64,000 nucleotides of DNA. Origin: Cacajao melanocephalus. Its lineage: Eukaryota > Chordata > Mammalia > Primates > Pitheciidae. The stretch is from assembly GCA_963573385.1 (NCBI GenBank), contig CAUYLG010017948.1, positions 1 through 64,000 on the forward strand. The letters are read 5' to 3'. Positions within the stretch are counted from its first letter, which is position 1. Each line of letters begins with the position of its first letter. A program made the position numbers and the translations under genes. Below the pieces are notes generated by a model, which was given only the letters and a program-made list of their open reading frames with translations, had not been told where the DNA came from and did not search any database. Shown piece after piece: positions 12,122-23,013 of this stretch.

Positions 12122-12214
12122 GTCGTCTTTGGCAGCAATGCATGGCCTTCCCAATGACAGAGTGAATATGATGAAACCCGAAGGAGGAAGCAGCTGGCAA
12201 CCAATCAACCCCAG
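12122..12214 (+). other. Exon-like 93-bp segment with splice-site-like edges
   Basis: It is preceded by a pyrimidine-containing acceptor-like gctgcttctcag and followed by a strong donor-like CCCCAG/GTGAGA. The 93 bases keep one of three frames open across the segment (the other two have TGA stops), and the length is divisible by three. The 30-residue translation has mixed, protein-like composition, including MMKPEGG and WQPINP, but I do not recognise it. This may be a real exon of an unannotated transcript or coincidence; no partner exon was identified. Confidence 0.2.
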
Positions 12215-12504
12215 GTGAGACAGATTTTGACTTATTTTTCAGCCTTTAAAATCCAAATGGTTCTTGGCATCATGCACACCCACAAGCTGGAAAGGAAATC
12301 TGGAGGGAGGAGTAGCGAGGGGAAGCATAGGAAATCCTAACTGCTCCACAAGAAAGTAGTTTGGTATTGATAATTATTCCCCGACATTGCAATAATTAGT
12401 GCTGTGATATGATGGGCTTGTTCTGGGATACACACTCCAGCTGCTGGAAAGGCTAACACATCTGCCACTTGCTGTGTATGCTGTTCTTTCTTAACACTGA
12501 CAGA

Positions 12505-12617
12505 TTAGGGTTTCTTGGATCCATCTTGTGATGCCTCATCTTTTGAAACACTTGAGCCACCAACAGAGCTGTTTTTAGCATCACTGATCACTGTTTGCTG
12601 AGGTAGTTTTTTCCCCC
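12505..12617 (-). other. Exon-like terminal segment on the opposite strand
   Basis: On the minus strand a polypyrimidine acceptor-like tcctatttttttccatag is followed by 37 open codons ending in TAA at 12505-12507. The translated end is rich in Ser, Gly, Lys and Asp. No poly(A) signal or upstream exon was identified. Its closeness to the plus-strand candidate makes it unlikely that both are real. Confidence 0.15.
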
Positions 12618-12694
12618 CTATGGAAAAAAATAGGAGATGGAGCATAGGTCAACTAACGGCTTTTATATCATGAGAAATAAAAATAATATTCTAA

Positions 12695-13380
12695 GTCCCC
12701 CCAACTGAGTGAATGGACTCCATCTTGGCCAAGTGGACCTCAGAAAAGCTGACAGGATGGGAGGTCAGACACACCTAGTTATAACTACCCCTCACTAACC
12801 ACCATTAGGCTTCCTTCCGTAAGGGTTAAATAGAAACCAGCCCTTTCAAAAGACTCCACTGCTGATATCAGCCATACCAACCAACCACCTGACTGCTGCC
12901 CCTCCCTTTTGCAGTTTCAACACAACAATCCACCAACATTCCTTCCTGATAAGGGCTTCCCACTATGGAATGGTTCTGGCCAATCTACTGGGGACATGCA
13001 GTGAGGGGTTTCATGTCCTCTGCTTCACTTTTTGATGTCAGATGGCCAAAAACTCCACCTTTGGATGGCGCTAATGCTGACATTCTTTGTACATGGGAAC
13101 CATGAAGGAGCATCACACTCCATTGCACGTGACATGCACATGCTTCTCTTTTTATAAATAACCATGGCTTCTTCTATAGCTTATTGAATATGTACATTCG
13201 GCCATCCTGCTAAGCATAAATTCCTGTTCCCTTTTCCCCCTTCCTTGAAGTGTCTGTTTCCAACTTCTGGCTGGAGGCTACACTTCCCAGTCTCCCAGAA
13301 TGGCCACCCTGCAGGCTGCAACATAAGAAATAAATCTCTCCCTTCCAAATTTATGAATCTTGTCATTCTTGAGTTGACAA
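12695..13380 (+). mobile_element. Solo LTR, family unassigned
   Basis: LTR-like organisation: gtgaatggactccatcttgg near the start, TATA-like ctttttataaataacc at about 13,148, AATAAA in aagaaataaatctctccc at about 13,330, and a 3' end around ttgagttgaca. No TSD was found and the exact ends are uncertain. The 5-prime half resembles ERV LTRs that carry ctccatcttggcc, but I cannot assign the subfamily. Confidence 0.55.
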
Positions 13381-13866
13381 TCTTTTCCAAAAAGCAGCTG
13401 TAGTGGGAACAAGGTGTACCCGCTTCACTTACGGAAATGACACTTGAAAAAATACAACCTGCAATAATAAATAGTTCGGGCTTTCTTTTAAGATTTCAGG
13501 ATACACCCACATTGTGATTTTTTGGTTTGGTAGGGTTTTTTTTTTTTTCTTGGCATCATGATTTAATAAAACTCAGTGGAGTCAAACATAACTACCAAAC
13601 CCATCCTATGTTGGCTTTCAGCAAAAAATAAAATGTGACCTTCTATATTGTTCATATACTATCACAAAATGCATCTTTCTAAAGTGATGGTGAACATTAG
13701 AATTATTCCAGATTTGTGGTGGAGGGAAAAGCTATAAAGTATAGTAGCGTGATGTGAGTATCTTAGGGATTTAAATATTGTAAAGAAGATAATGGGTCCT
13801 ATCATCATCCAACAAGTCACTTGTTAACTAAAATTTGGAGGAGGTCATTGGTTTGGACTGAGCTTC
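13381..13866. other. Unannotated sequence between two LTRs
   Basis: AT-rich DNA with a T-run near 13,536-13,548. No retroviral internal sequence is recognisable, so the neighbouring LTRs do not obviously belong to one provirus. Confidence 0.4.
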
Positions 13867-14227
13867 TGTACTTGGCTCAACAGACCAAATAAAAATGGAG
13901 TTATTCATGCTGAAGTTCCAGGTCATTAACATGAAACTAACTTGTTTACCTGACCTTCCATGAAATCAGGAGAGAGTTAATAGCCAAATCCCAAAACAGG
14001 CCAGTTTCTAGCCAGCCTCATAAGGAAGTATCCTCTGCTTTAACCTGTATAAGAAAGTAACTTTGAAGTGACTCATCTGGTTTTTGTTCTGCTTTTGCTT
14101 TCCTCAACTCTTTTCTGTCTATAAAGCCAACCTCCTCTGATCAGCTTATCAGAACTGATTCTAGGATCACAAATAAAAGCCTATTAAGATCTTTAAACTA
14201 AATTAGTTGTAATTTTGTCTTTGGACA
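13867..14227 (+). mobile_element. Solo LTR, possibly MER68-like
   Basis: It runs from tgtacttggctcaacagacc to gtctttggaca. Inside are cataaggaagtatcctctgc, tctataaagccaacctcctc and the poly(A) signal in cacaaataaaagcc (about 14,170). The architecture fits an ERVL-class LTR; the family name is a recollection, not a match. No perfect TSD: gcttc at the left against cattc at the right. Confidence 0.55.
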
Positions 14228-14984
14228 CATTCAATGACCAGAAGTCATCTTCAACTCATGAAAACTTCTCCACCCCTATTACCTGCTAGAATATTCAGTT
14301 TGTCACTAGGTCCCTTTGCCTCTTATCCAGAGTATATCCACAGAGTCCTCAAATCACTCTTGTTAAAGACTTATGTCCTAATGCTCCAATCCTTGAGAGT
14401 CTGGATCAGAAAATCCAGAGATGGTCTGGTAGTCTGTATTTCTAAAAATCTATCTGATTCTGATCAATCAGCTCTGAAAATCATTGTAATAAGTACTCAA
14501 AAATTTTAACTGAACAAAAGATCAATTGAGCGTTCTTTTAAATAATAAAAAATGCTTCCTTAGGGTATATTGTTAAGGAAACTTAGCTGTAGGCCAGTGA
14601 AAGAAAAAGGAGAGAAGAAAAGAGTCCCAAGGCCAGGAGAAATCAGTTCTACAACTGACTTTCAAAATAATCAGTCAAAAGAAGATGTCAGTTTGTAGGA
14701 AAATTTTGAATTATCAAAAAGGATTACTATCTCCAAAGGGAAAACTATGCATTGTGTACAGCACAATTTTCTGAGTTATCTGATACTAGGTTTTTCTTTT
14801 CTTTGAGCTATTTTGCAACTAGGAGAGTTGTAAAATAGTTCAATGAAAATAAAGCCATGCGAACAAAATCTGCCTGGCGACAGTTCAATTGACCCCTTCA
14901 ATCATAGCCTTTGGGAAAAAGCCACGTTTGTGTCCACTTATAAGTTCATTTCAACAATTTTTTACTCCATATGAATCAGTGGTT
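14228..14984. other. Unannotated sequence
   Basis: No recognised repeat or gene. A 91-codon open frame starting at 14,234 crosses ordinary AT-rich DNA. Confidence 0.4.
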
Positions 14985-15282
14985 CATTAATTCTACTTTT
15001 ATTTTATTTTATTTTATTGAGACACAGTCTCACTCATTGCAGCCTCAAACTCCAGGGTTTTAAGGATCCTTCTGGCTGAGCCTCTTGAGTAGCTGGGACT
15101 ACAGGCATACGCCATCATACATGACTAATTCTATTTTTAAATTTTTTGTAGAGACAGGGTCTGACTAGGTTGCCAGACTGGTCTCGAACTCCTGGGCTCA
15201 AGTGATCCTCCTGCTTCAGCTTCCTAAAGTTCTAGGATTACAGGTGTGAGCCATAGCACCTGGTTCCCATTAATTCTACTTT
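14985..15282 (-). mobile_element. AluJ-like element with 15-bp TSD
   Basis: Antisense Alu at 15000-15267: T-rich tail (attttattttattttattga), a shortened first-read arm with tcactcattgcagcctcaaa, then gggactacaggcatacgcca and gaactcctgggctcaagtga. Both arms carry many differences from younger Alus, which suggests AluJ age. The TSD cattaattctacttt is perfect at 14985-14999 and 15268-15282. Confidence 0.9.
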
Positions 15283-16589
15283 AAAATGGTTGTGACATTT
15301 TGATGGCTCCCTCATTTGATTGAGTCACAGAAAATATTTTACTTTACATGTTTAGTTTATATTTGTATGAGAGTCATGATTTTACCTTTTGTTAAAAGTT
15401 ATCTTTTAACAAATTCTGCCTAGAAAGTTGTTAAAGGGGGATGACACCAATCAGTGAGCTTATCTAGCTCTTTCTTGTCCTATTTCCCATGACTTGCGCA
15501 AACCTACAGCTTTCCTATAAGGGAGAAAATGTGCTACACAAATAAAACAAGTATTCTTAGTCTTCTTGAAAATTGGATTTCTCAGTGTAAACAAGTAAGT
15601 TGTTACTTGTGAGTATAGTTAGGCTACATATGGTTAAGGCTGATTGACTCTGGGCACCACACAATTTTAATTTCTGAAACTACAAACCTGTGGACCAGAT
15701 CCTGGAACATATGTTAGTAGTCAGTCTCCCACCCTCAGTGCAATTCTACCTCAGTTCTCTCTAACTTTAATGTGGAAAAAAAATTTTAATCCTCTTAAAA
15801 CATTCTAAGTTTGTTTTCTGAAAGGCCAAAGATGAAAAAGAAAAAAAAAGATGCTATTTACAACTTGTACAGAAGAATGTTTCAAAGAGTTTGCTATGCT
15901 AAGAAAACATATTGATAAAAGAGGAATTTCCACAAACAATGAAGTATCAGGTTACACTAGAGGCTAATTTTAAAAATGCATATATTTACTGTGGGACTGT
16001 AGCATCCTGAATCCACTAAGGGTTAACCTAAGTCCATACTTTGGAGTGAGCTCCTCTTGTTAGCATATTCAGTGTCTTCTAAGTCTGGCTTTTTTACATT
16101 TGGATAGAAAATATTCTCTAAAGAAATCTCCCCACTCCCTCCAAACCTGAATTTATTATAATACCATCCTTTTGAAAGCAAGAAATAGAGTACAGAATCA
16201 GGGTCACCTCCAGTCTCAGTAGGGAAAATGGAGTGCTAACAAGGAGAATAGGGAGAACAGAGCACCTAGTTCCAGCCATGTGGAGAGCTGGGTGGGCTTG
16301 AGGATGGTTCTATCTTGGTGGATACACCAGCGATCAAGCATATGGCAGACAGTAAGAATTCCAAAGTTCATCTTTCAAAGGGTGTTTTCACTGCCTGCTT
16401 GTGTCAAAACTGATTTGACAACTTGGCAAAGATAAGCCTAAAATGCAGTAACTGTGGTTCATAGATGAGAGAAGCTAGAAAGACCAGCCCTACTTCCACC
16501 TCCTTCATGGCCCCTTACTGGTCCTTCAGAAATCTGGGCTCAAAGAGGGACACCTTTTTCTGCCATGTATTTTAGAAGCTTCCTGTAGT
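15283..16589. other. Unannotated sequence
   Basis: AT-rich, no recognised repeat or gene signal. Confidence 0.4.
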
Positions 16590-16724
16590 GTAGTGAAAAG
16601 ACTTGAGTCTAACCTTTTGGAAATCTAATTTTGCCATCTGTGGAGTGAAATGATACCCACTTAGTAGGTTGCAAGGTTTAAACAAAGTTGACAAACTGCC
16701 TAAGACAGTGCCTGGCTGATTCTT
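16590..16724 (+). repeat. MIR interrupted near its 3' end
   Basis: Sense MIR: gtagtgtagtgaaaagactt, ttgccatctgtggagtgaaa, ccacttagtaggttgcaagg, ending gacagtgcctggctgattct. An Alu monomer is inserted at the end; the duplicated target is part of the MIR. Confidence 0.7.
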
Positions 16725-16909
16725 TTTCTTTTAAAATAAATATCTTTTTAACATTTATTTATTTATTTAACTTTTTTGAGATGGTGTCTCACTGTGTTGC
16801 CCAAGCTGGACTCTAACTCCTGGGCTCAAGTGATCCTCCCATCTCAGCCTCCCCAGTAGCTAGGACTACAAGCACCTATCAATGTGCCCAGCAAGCCTGG
16901 CTGATTCTT
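16725..16909 (-). mobile_element. Alu monomer in antisense, 15-bp TSD
   Basis: One Alu arm at 16725-16894: T-rich tail tttatttatttatttaactt, gagatggtgtctcactgtgt, gggctcaagtgatcctccca. It is bounded by a perfect duplication gcctggctgattctt at 16710-16724 and 16895-16909. It has single-monomer length, so it is either an FLAM or a 5'-truncated Alu. Confidence 0.85.
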
Positions 16910-16922
16910 AGTAGCTTCCTAT

Positions 16923-17303
16923 TGCTGTGGTCTGAATGTTTGTGTCCCCTCACCCACCTACCCACCAACCAAATTCGTATGTTGAAATCCTAACCTCTAA
17001 GGTGATGGTATTAGAAGGTGGGGCTTTTGAGAGGTGGTTAGGTCATGAGAGTGCAGCCCTGGTGAATGGGATTAGCCTTATGATTGAACCCTTATCAAAC
17101 AGGTGCAAAGAAGCTCCTTTGTTCCTACTATGTGGAGGACACAGTGAGAATGTGCCATCTATAGAAATTGGGCCATAACCAGACATCAAATCTGCCTAAA
17201 CTTGGACTTTTCAGTTTCCAGTACTATGAGAAATACATGTTTGTTGTTTATAAGTTACCCAGTTTATGATATTTTATTTTAGCAGCCTGAATGGACTAAC
17301 ACA
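16923..17303 (+). mobile_element. MLT1A/B LTR with TSD
   Basis: Sense MaLR solo LTR, tgctgtggtctgaatgtttg to ggactaacaca, 381 bp. It contains ggtggttaggtcatgagagt, atgtggaggacacagtgaga and agttacccagtttatgatat. A perfect 5-bp TSD cctat lies at 16918-16922 and 17304-17308. Confidence 0.9.
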
Positions 17304-18019
17304 CCTATTCTTGTCATTATTGTCATTGGTTTTTTTGAAGGGGTTTTAGACCCATCCCTGGTAAGAAGTCTTTCCTATTCTGCTAAAAAGCCTCCAAGGA
17401 CACCAACAAGGGACAAATCTCCCATAAGGAATTTGCAGTTCCTGCAATCAATTTATGATTCTATACTGACAGATGTAATGATAGAGAACAACAGTGCAAA
17501 ACTAGAACATTCTGTCAAGACCTCAAGATGATATAAGAAAGCATTTGCATTATTTTATAGAAATTATAGTCAGCTGATTGTCACAGTCCCCCACAGCACT
17601 AAAAAAAGTGGTATTTGAAAAATTAACCTTTTTCCCACCTTACTTCCTACCTAAATATCCCCCTGCTCTTAGTTGTATTGCTTTAATTAAGCTTTCCACA
17701 GGAAAAAAACACTTCAACCATGATGATTATTTTTAAGTGGTGCTAACAGGACAACCTGTGAACACCCTCTTAGCCACATTGTTCTCTCATTTCTGTGTAA
17801 TTCATGACTCCCCAGCATTTCTTTGTTCACCAGTATAACATATTGTACATACCAGATTTACTGACTTGGAAAAAATATGTAGTATCTCTTTCAGTTCCAA
17901 CTCTTGCATCCAGCTTTAAATAGTTCATCCAATTCTATCCTCAAAATATTTTTTAAATCTATGTTATGTATTTGCATGTATTTAATGCTAAGTTTGGTTA
18001 CTACTTCCTCTTCTAAAAG
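17304..18019. other. Unannotated sequence
   Basis: AT-rich, no recognised repeat or gene. Confidence 0.4.
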
Positions 18020-18150
18020 AGAAGTTTAGCCTTTATCTAATAAAGAAAATTCCCTTTAATTACAAAACACATAGGTTGGCCAAACGGAAGGCAACAAATG
18101 TGTTTTGTAATTAAAGATAATTGTATTATTAGATAAATGCTAAGAGGTTT
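18020..18150. repeat. Palindromic MITE-like element, about 115 bp
   Basis: Two arms form a long inverted repeat. The inner 19 bases are perfectly complementary (18054-18072 with 18098-18116, centred on ttacaaaacacat and its complement), and the outer arms extend with mismatches to ttagc/gctaa at about 18027 and 18142. The near-duplicate octamers agaagttt (18020-18027) and agaggttt (18143-18150) could be an 8-bp TSD of a hAT element. I do not recognise the family. Confidence 0.5.
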
Positions 18151-18299
18151 GTATTTTTAAAGGTCTCAATGATATATACTGACAGTGATATATACTGCCT
18201 GAAAAACAGCAAGGATAAGAAATTCCTCCATCCTTTTGTGTCTGGAGGAAGGGCTTACTACACAAGACCACCCTTCTTAACCATATGTCTTTAAGAAGA

Positions 18300-18741
18300 C
18301 TTGTGAATAACCCCTTTGTTTACCTAGGACGGGCCAAACACAGACACTACAAATTTCCATTCATTGCCACAAATGATTAACTGAACTGTTTGTAAACCTC
18401 TGACTAATCTGGACAAGATGCCTGCCAATAGCATCAAAATGCTGAACAACCAATCCCCCTTGAATGGCCCCTCAAGAGAATTAGCTGACTTTCAAGGAAA
18501 GGCATTTCCTGTTCATCTTGCTCCCCATGTCTGCTTCTTTCAAGCCTTTTTTATTCCTTCTTATAAAAGAAAATTCCTTTCTATCTGACCACTGTGGTGC
18601 TTACAGATCTTCTGGTGGGACCATTCGCCCTATTGCAAAGTTCTCTCCCCATATTCAACAATACCCTACCCCTTATTGAAATAGTCCCTTAGAATAAAGT
18701 TTCTCCTTAGCTAAACTTGGATTTGCTTTTTATTTGACAAT
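18300..18741 (+). mobile_element. Solo LTR, family unassigned (ERVL-like)
   Basis: From about acttgtgaataaccccttt to ttttatttgaca. It has LTR architecture: ttcttataaaagaaaattcc as a TATA-like region (about 18,560), AATAAA in cttagaataaagtttctcc (about 18,692), and a short U5 ending in CA. The ends are approximate and no TSD was resolved. Confidence 0.55.
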
Positions 18742-18789
18742 GGAAATCTAGGCAAAAGTTTTAAATAGTACCATGGTTAAGAATCTTAG

Positions 18790-19455
<666 letters not shown>

Positions 19456-19458
19456 TTG

Positions 19459-19505
19459 AAGATAAGTCTCATTAGAAAAGGGACATCTTTAATGAGACTT
19501 ATCTT
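19459..19505. repeat. Perfect 16-bp inverted repeat beside the Alu pair
   Basis: aagataagtctcatta (19459-19474) and its exact reverse complement (19490-19505) are separated by 15 bases that contain the right-hand gaaaagggac copy. The left arm lies between the Alu 5' end and the TSD. Confidence 0.9.
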
Positions 19506-19902
19506 TAAATTAGAGTTTTAATGCTAGGTCAACAGGCACAGTATGTAGCAGGGTTAAAAAAAATAGTTTTCCTTCTTTTCACTCCCTGTCCACTATTATT
19601 TCTTTTCTTAATTTAATATATTTGCAATGACATTTACAATATAGAGCTTCTTGAAGAAAGAAGAATATTACCAAATGAGAAAGCAACAGATGTAGATAGG
19701 AGAGGGTAAGTCAAATTCATTTTTAGACTACATGAAATGATACAATGTGTGAGTATTTATGGCCATGTATAGATAAGCTTCAGAGGTTTGAGTTGGTCTA
19801 CTTATTTCTTTTTATTGATTTTGCACTAGCTTTCAGCCATGTCGTTAGGTTTAGCATCCCAAGCCCTACCTAATCAGGGTTGTCCTCAGTGCATTTCCTA
19901 TT
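19506..19902. other. Unannotated sequence
   Basis: AT-rich, nothing recognised. Confidence 0.4.
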
Positions 19903-20045
19903 TTAACGTGCAAACAGATTTCCTGGAGGACTTATTAAAACACAGTTTTCTGGGCATCTCCCTCAGAGTTCCTGATTTTGGGGGCACCTGAAATGTTGCA
20001 TTTCTAACAACCTTAAGGTGATGCTGATGTTGCCTATGGTCTCCA
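19903..20045 (-). mobile_element. MER20-like hAT MITE fragment
   Basis: Antisense MER20 pattern: ctggaggacttattaaaaca, agagttcctgattttggggg, tgcatttctaacaaccttaa, ggtgatgctgatgttgc. The terminal repeats are missing. Confidence 0.65.
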
Positions 20046-20776
20046 CCTTGAGTGGCACTGCTCTTTTCATTATCCAGCCATCCTTGGCCCAAAAGTCCCA
20101 CACCACACTGGCCAAGGCGGCTATTGCCAAGGAAGGTATTGGTAAAGAGGGGCATTCCCAGGGCAAGATGCTATAGAATGTGGGTGGGTTATGACTGCAA
20201 ATATATCACTAGGGTTAACTTTCTCCCTCTTAGAGTCTTTAAGATAGGAGGAAATGCAAAAAATCAGGGCAAAAAGCTGAGTTAACTGCTTCAGCCTCAA
20301 GCATCCACATCCAGAGAAGGGAGGCATGAGCTGGATGGCTGCCAGTTCCCACTGCCTTTCACAGATTACAAATGGGATCTGGGGAAAGCAGAATTAGTTT
20401 TTCTTTCCTGGGATGCAAACTGAAGCATCTGAGATAAACTTAAGGAGGAGGTTCCTCTGATAAACATGACTTTACTCGTACAGCTCCAGCTGTGATCTAA
20501 CACTCCTATTCTGCTGTCCCAAGGAATGTTGATTTTGCAGCTTCAAGAAATAAAAGCACCAAACTTAGCCTGCCTGGGAAGCAGCCTGTTTCTTGTTATT
20601 CCTCTAAAGGTCTCCTTAGGGAGATAAGGGTCCCAGGGCCCTAGTCCACCCATATCAGTGACCACTGGCTATTATATTCATGAAAGAAGGACTGATTCAT
20701 TAATAAGATGCAGGAGGCATAGTGCCTAAGGTCTGACCTTGTAAACACACTAAACACCACTGATCAGGCACTTACG
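20046..20776. other. Unannotated sequence
   Basis: Mixed composition. Several 60-85-codon frames overlap on both strands between 19,900 and 20,330, with no recognisable product. Confidence 0.4.
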
Positions 20777-21928
20777 TAAAAGGGTGAATTTTTAAAAATA
20801 TGTATGTACGTATTTAATTTATTTATTTTTGAGACAGGGTCTCACTCTGTCACCCAGGCTGGAGTACAGCTAAGAGGGAGAAAGTGGCACCATTAGTACT
20901 CAGCGCAGCCTTGACCTCCTGAGCTCAAGTGATCCTCCCACCTTAGCCATCGGAGTAGCTAGAACCACAGGCATGTGCCACCACACCAGGCTTTTTTTTT
21001 TGGTAGAGATGGAATTTTGCCACATTGCCCAGGCTGGTCTCGAATTCCTGGGCTCAAGCAATCCACGAGCCTCAGCCTCTCAAACTGCTGGGATGACAGG
21101 TATGAGTCACTGTGCTTTTCTAACTTTTAATTTAAGTTCAAGGGTACATGTGCAGGTTTGTTACATAGGTAAACTTGTGTCATGGGGGTTTGTTGTACAG
21201 ATTATTTCATCACCCAGGTATTAAGCCTAGTACCCATTAATTTTTCCTGAACTTTTCCCTCCTCCCATTCCTCACCTTTGGGTAGGCCCCAGTGTGTGTT
21301 ATTCCCCTCTATGTGGCCATGTGTTCTCATCATCTAGCTCCCACTTACAAGTAAGAATATGTGGTATTTGGTTTTCTGTTTGTACATCAGTTTGCTAAGG
21401 ATAAGGGCCTCTGACTCCATCCATGTTCCTCCAAAAAACATAATATCATTCTTTTTTATGGCTGCATAGTATTCCATGGTATATATACATACCACATTTT
21501 CTTCATCCAGTCTATCATTGATAGGCATTTAGGTTGATTCCATGTCTTTGCTGCTGTTAATAGTGCTGTAATGACCATACAAGTGCATCTGTCTTTATGG
21601 TGGAATGGCTTATTTTTTGGGGTTATATACCCAGTAATGGGATTGCTGGGTCAAATGGTATTTTTGTTTTTAGGTCTTTAAGGAATTGCCACACTGTTTT
21701 CCACAATGGCTGAACTAATTTACATTCCCACCAACATTGTGTAAGCATTTCCTTTTTTCTAGAACCTTGCCAGCATCTGTTGGTTTTTGACTTTTTAATA
21801 ATAGCCATTCTGACTGGTGCGAGATGGTATCTCATTGTGGTTTTGATTTGTACTTCTCTAATGATCAGTGATGCTGAGCTTTTACAATATGCTTGTTGGT
21901 TGCATGTATGTCTTAAAAGGGTGAATTT
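20777..21928 (-). mobile_element. 5'-truncated L1 with an Alu in its tail
   Basis: Antisense L1 3' portion: 3' UTR from about 21,118 (gttcaagggtacatgtgcag) and the C-terminal part of ORF2 up to about 21,913. Fragments of the ORF2 C-terminus are readable on the minus strand (MEYYAAIKKND near 21,470; CKLVQPLWKTVW near 21,710), with stops and frameshifts. The whole unit, including the AluJ at 20,820-21,117, is bracketed by a 15-bp TSD taaaagggtgaattt at 20777-20791 and 21914-21928. The Alu therefore inserted into the L1 A-tail. Confidence 0.9.
20820..21117 (-). mobile_element. AluJ-like element nested in L1 tail
   Basis: Antisense Alu: gagacagggtctcactctgt, gctcaagtgatcctcccacc, gtgccaccacaccaggct, ggctcaagcaatccacgagc. 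An extra stretch, about ctaagagggagaaagtggca at 20870-20890, interrupts the first-read arm. Confidence 0.85.
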
Positions 21929-22184
21929 ATAGCATGTAAATGATGTCTCAGTTTTTAAAAAGAAATAAAGGTGCCTTTAATAGTTACAAGGGAAAAATGT
22001 GGAGATGTTGGTCAAAAACTACGAAGTTTCACTTATGTAGAATGAATAAGTCTGAAGATATAAGGTCCAGCATGAGGACTCTAGTTAATAATACTGTTGT
22101 ATATACTGGACATTTTCTAAAAGAGTACATTTCAGGTGCGCTCACAAAAAAAAAAAAAGTTAACTAAGTGAGGTAATGTACCTG
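21929..22184. other. Unannotated sequence with A-run
   Basis: No recognised repeat; an A-run sits at 22,146-22,158. Confidence 0.4.
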
Positions 22185-22563
22185 TGTATTCATCTGTTCT
22201 TACATTGCTATGAAGAAATATCCAAGAGTTGGTAATTTATAAAGGAAAAAGGTTTAATTGACTCACAGTTCCACATTGCTGGGGAGGTCTCAGGAAACTT
22301 ACAATCATGACAGAGGGCAAAGGTGAAGCAGGTACATTCTTCACAGGGTGGCAGGACAGAGTGAATGCAAGCAGGGGAGATGCCAGATGGTTATAAAACC
22401 ATCAGATCTCATGAGAACTCACTCACTATCAAGAGAAGAGCATGGGAAAAACCATCCCCATAATCCAATTACCTCCACCTGGTCCCACCCTTGACACATG
22501 GGGATTATGGGGATTACAATTCAAGGTGAGATTTGGGTGGAGAAACAGAGCCAAACCATATCA
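22185..22563 (-). mobile_element. THE1/MSTA LTR (MaLR)
   Basis: Antisense LTR, 379 bp: tgtattcatctgttcttaca, tttaattgactcacagttcc, ccatcagatctcatgagaac, ccaattacctccacctggtc, ending agccaaaccatatca. A small internal repeat of ggggattaTggggatta (about 22,499-22,516) is present. No clear TSD. Confidence 0.9.
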
Positions 22564-22961
22564 CATGTTAATTTGCTTGACTGTCAGTAATCATTTCACT
22601 ATGTACATGTATATCAAGGCAGCATGTTGAACACCTTAAATATATACAATTTTACTAATTACAAAATAGTTATGCAACCTAAAAACAAAAACAACTGAGC
22701 ACCTTCTGGGAGTCTAAAAGTTGAATTTGACATTGTCTCAACCATCAAGCAACTCACTGGCAAGTAGAGGAATCCCAGATTCTGCCAAGCCACCGCCCAC
22801 TTGGCCTACTCAGGCCTCTGGGTCAGTATGACCACCACCTATTGGAGCAACCAGCTTGATCTCACTTGAGAATCCTAGGAATCAGAGACATTCCAGATAA
22901 GAGAAAAGAAGAAAAGAAAAAACATTCCATTTCCCTCCTCTACCTCCCCTTACCAACACAT

Positions 22962-22962
<1 letters not shown>
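22564..22962. other. Unannotated sequence
   Basis: Nothing recognised before the CA tract. Confidence 0.4.

Positions 22963-23011
<49 letters not shown>
22963..23011. repeat. (CA)24 microsatellite
   Basis: An uninterrupted CA dinucleotide tract of 24 units. Long pure tracts of this kind are usually length-polymorphic. It makes the His-Thr run seen in a 143-codon chance frame. Confidence 0.98.

Positions 23012-23013
<2 letters not shown>

Noticed and set aside
12695..14227. Two neighbouring LTRs as the ends of one provirus
   Set aside because: The two LTRs differ in sequence and the DNA between them shows no retroviral internal genes.
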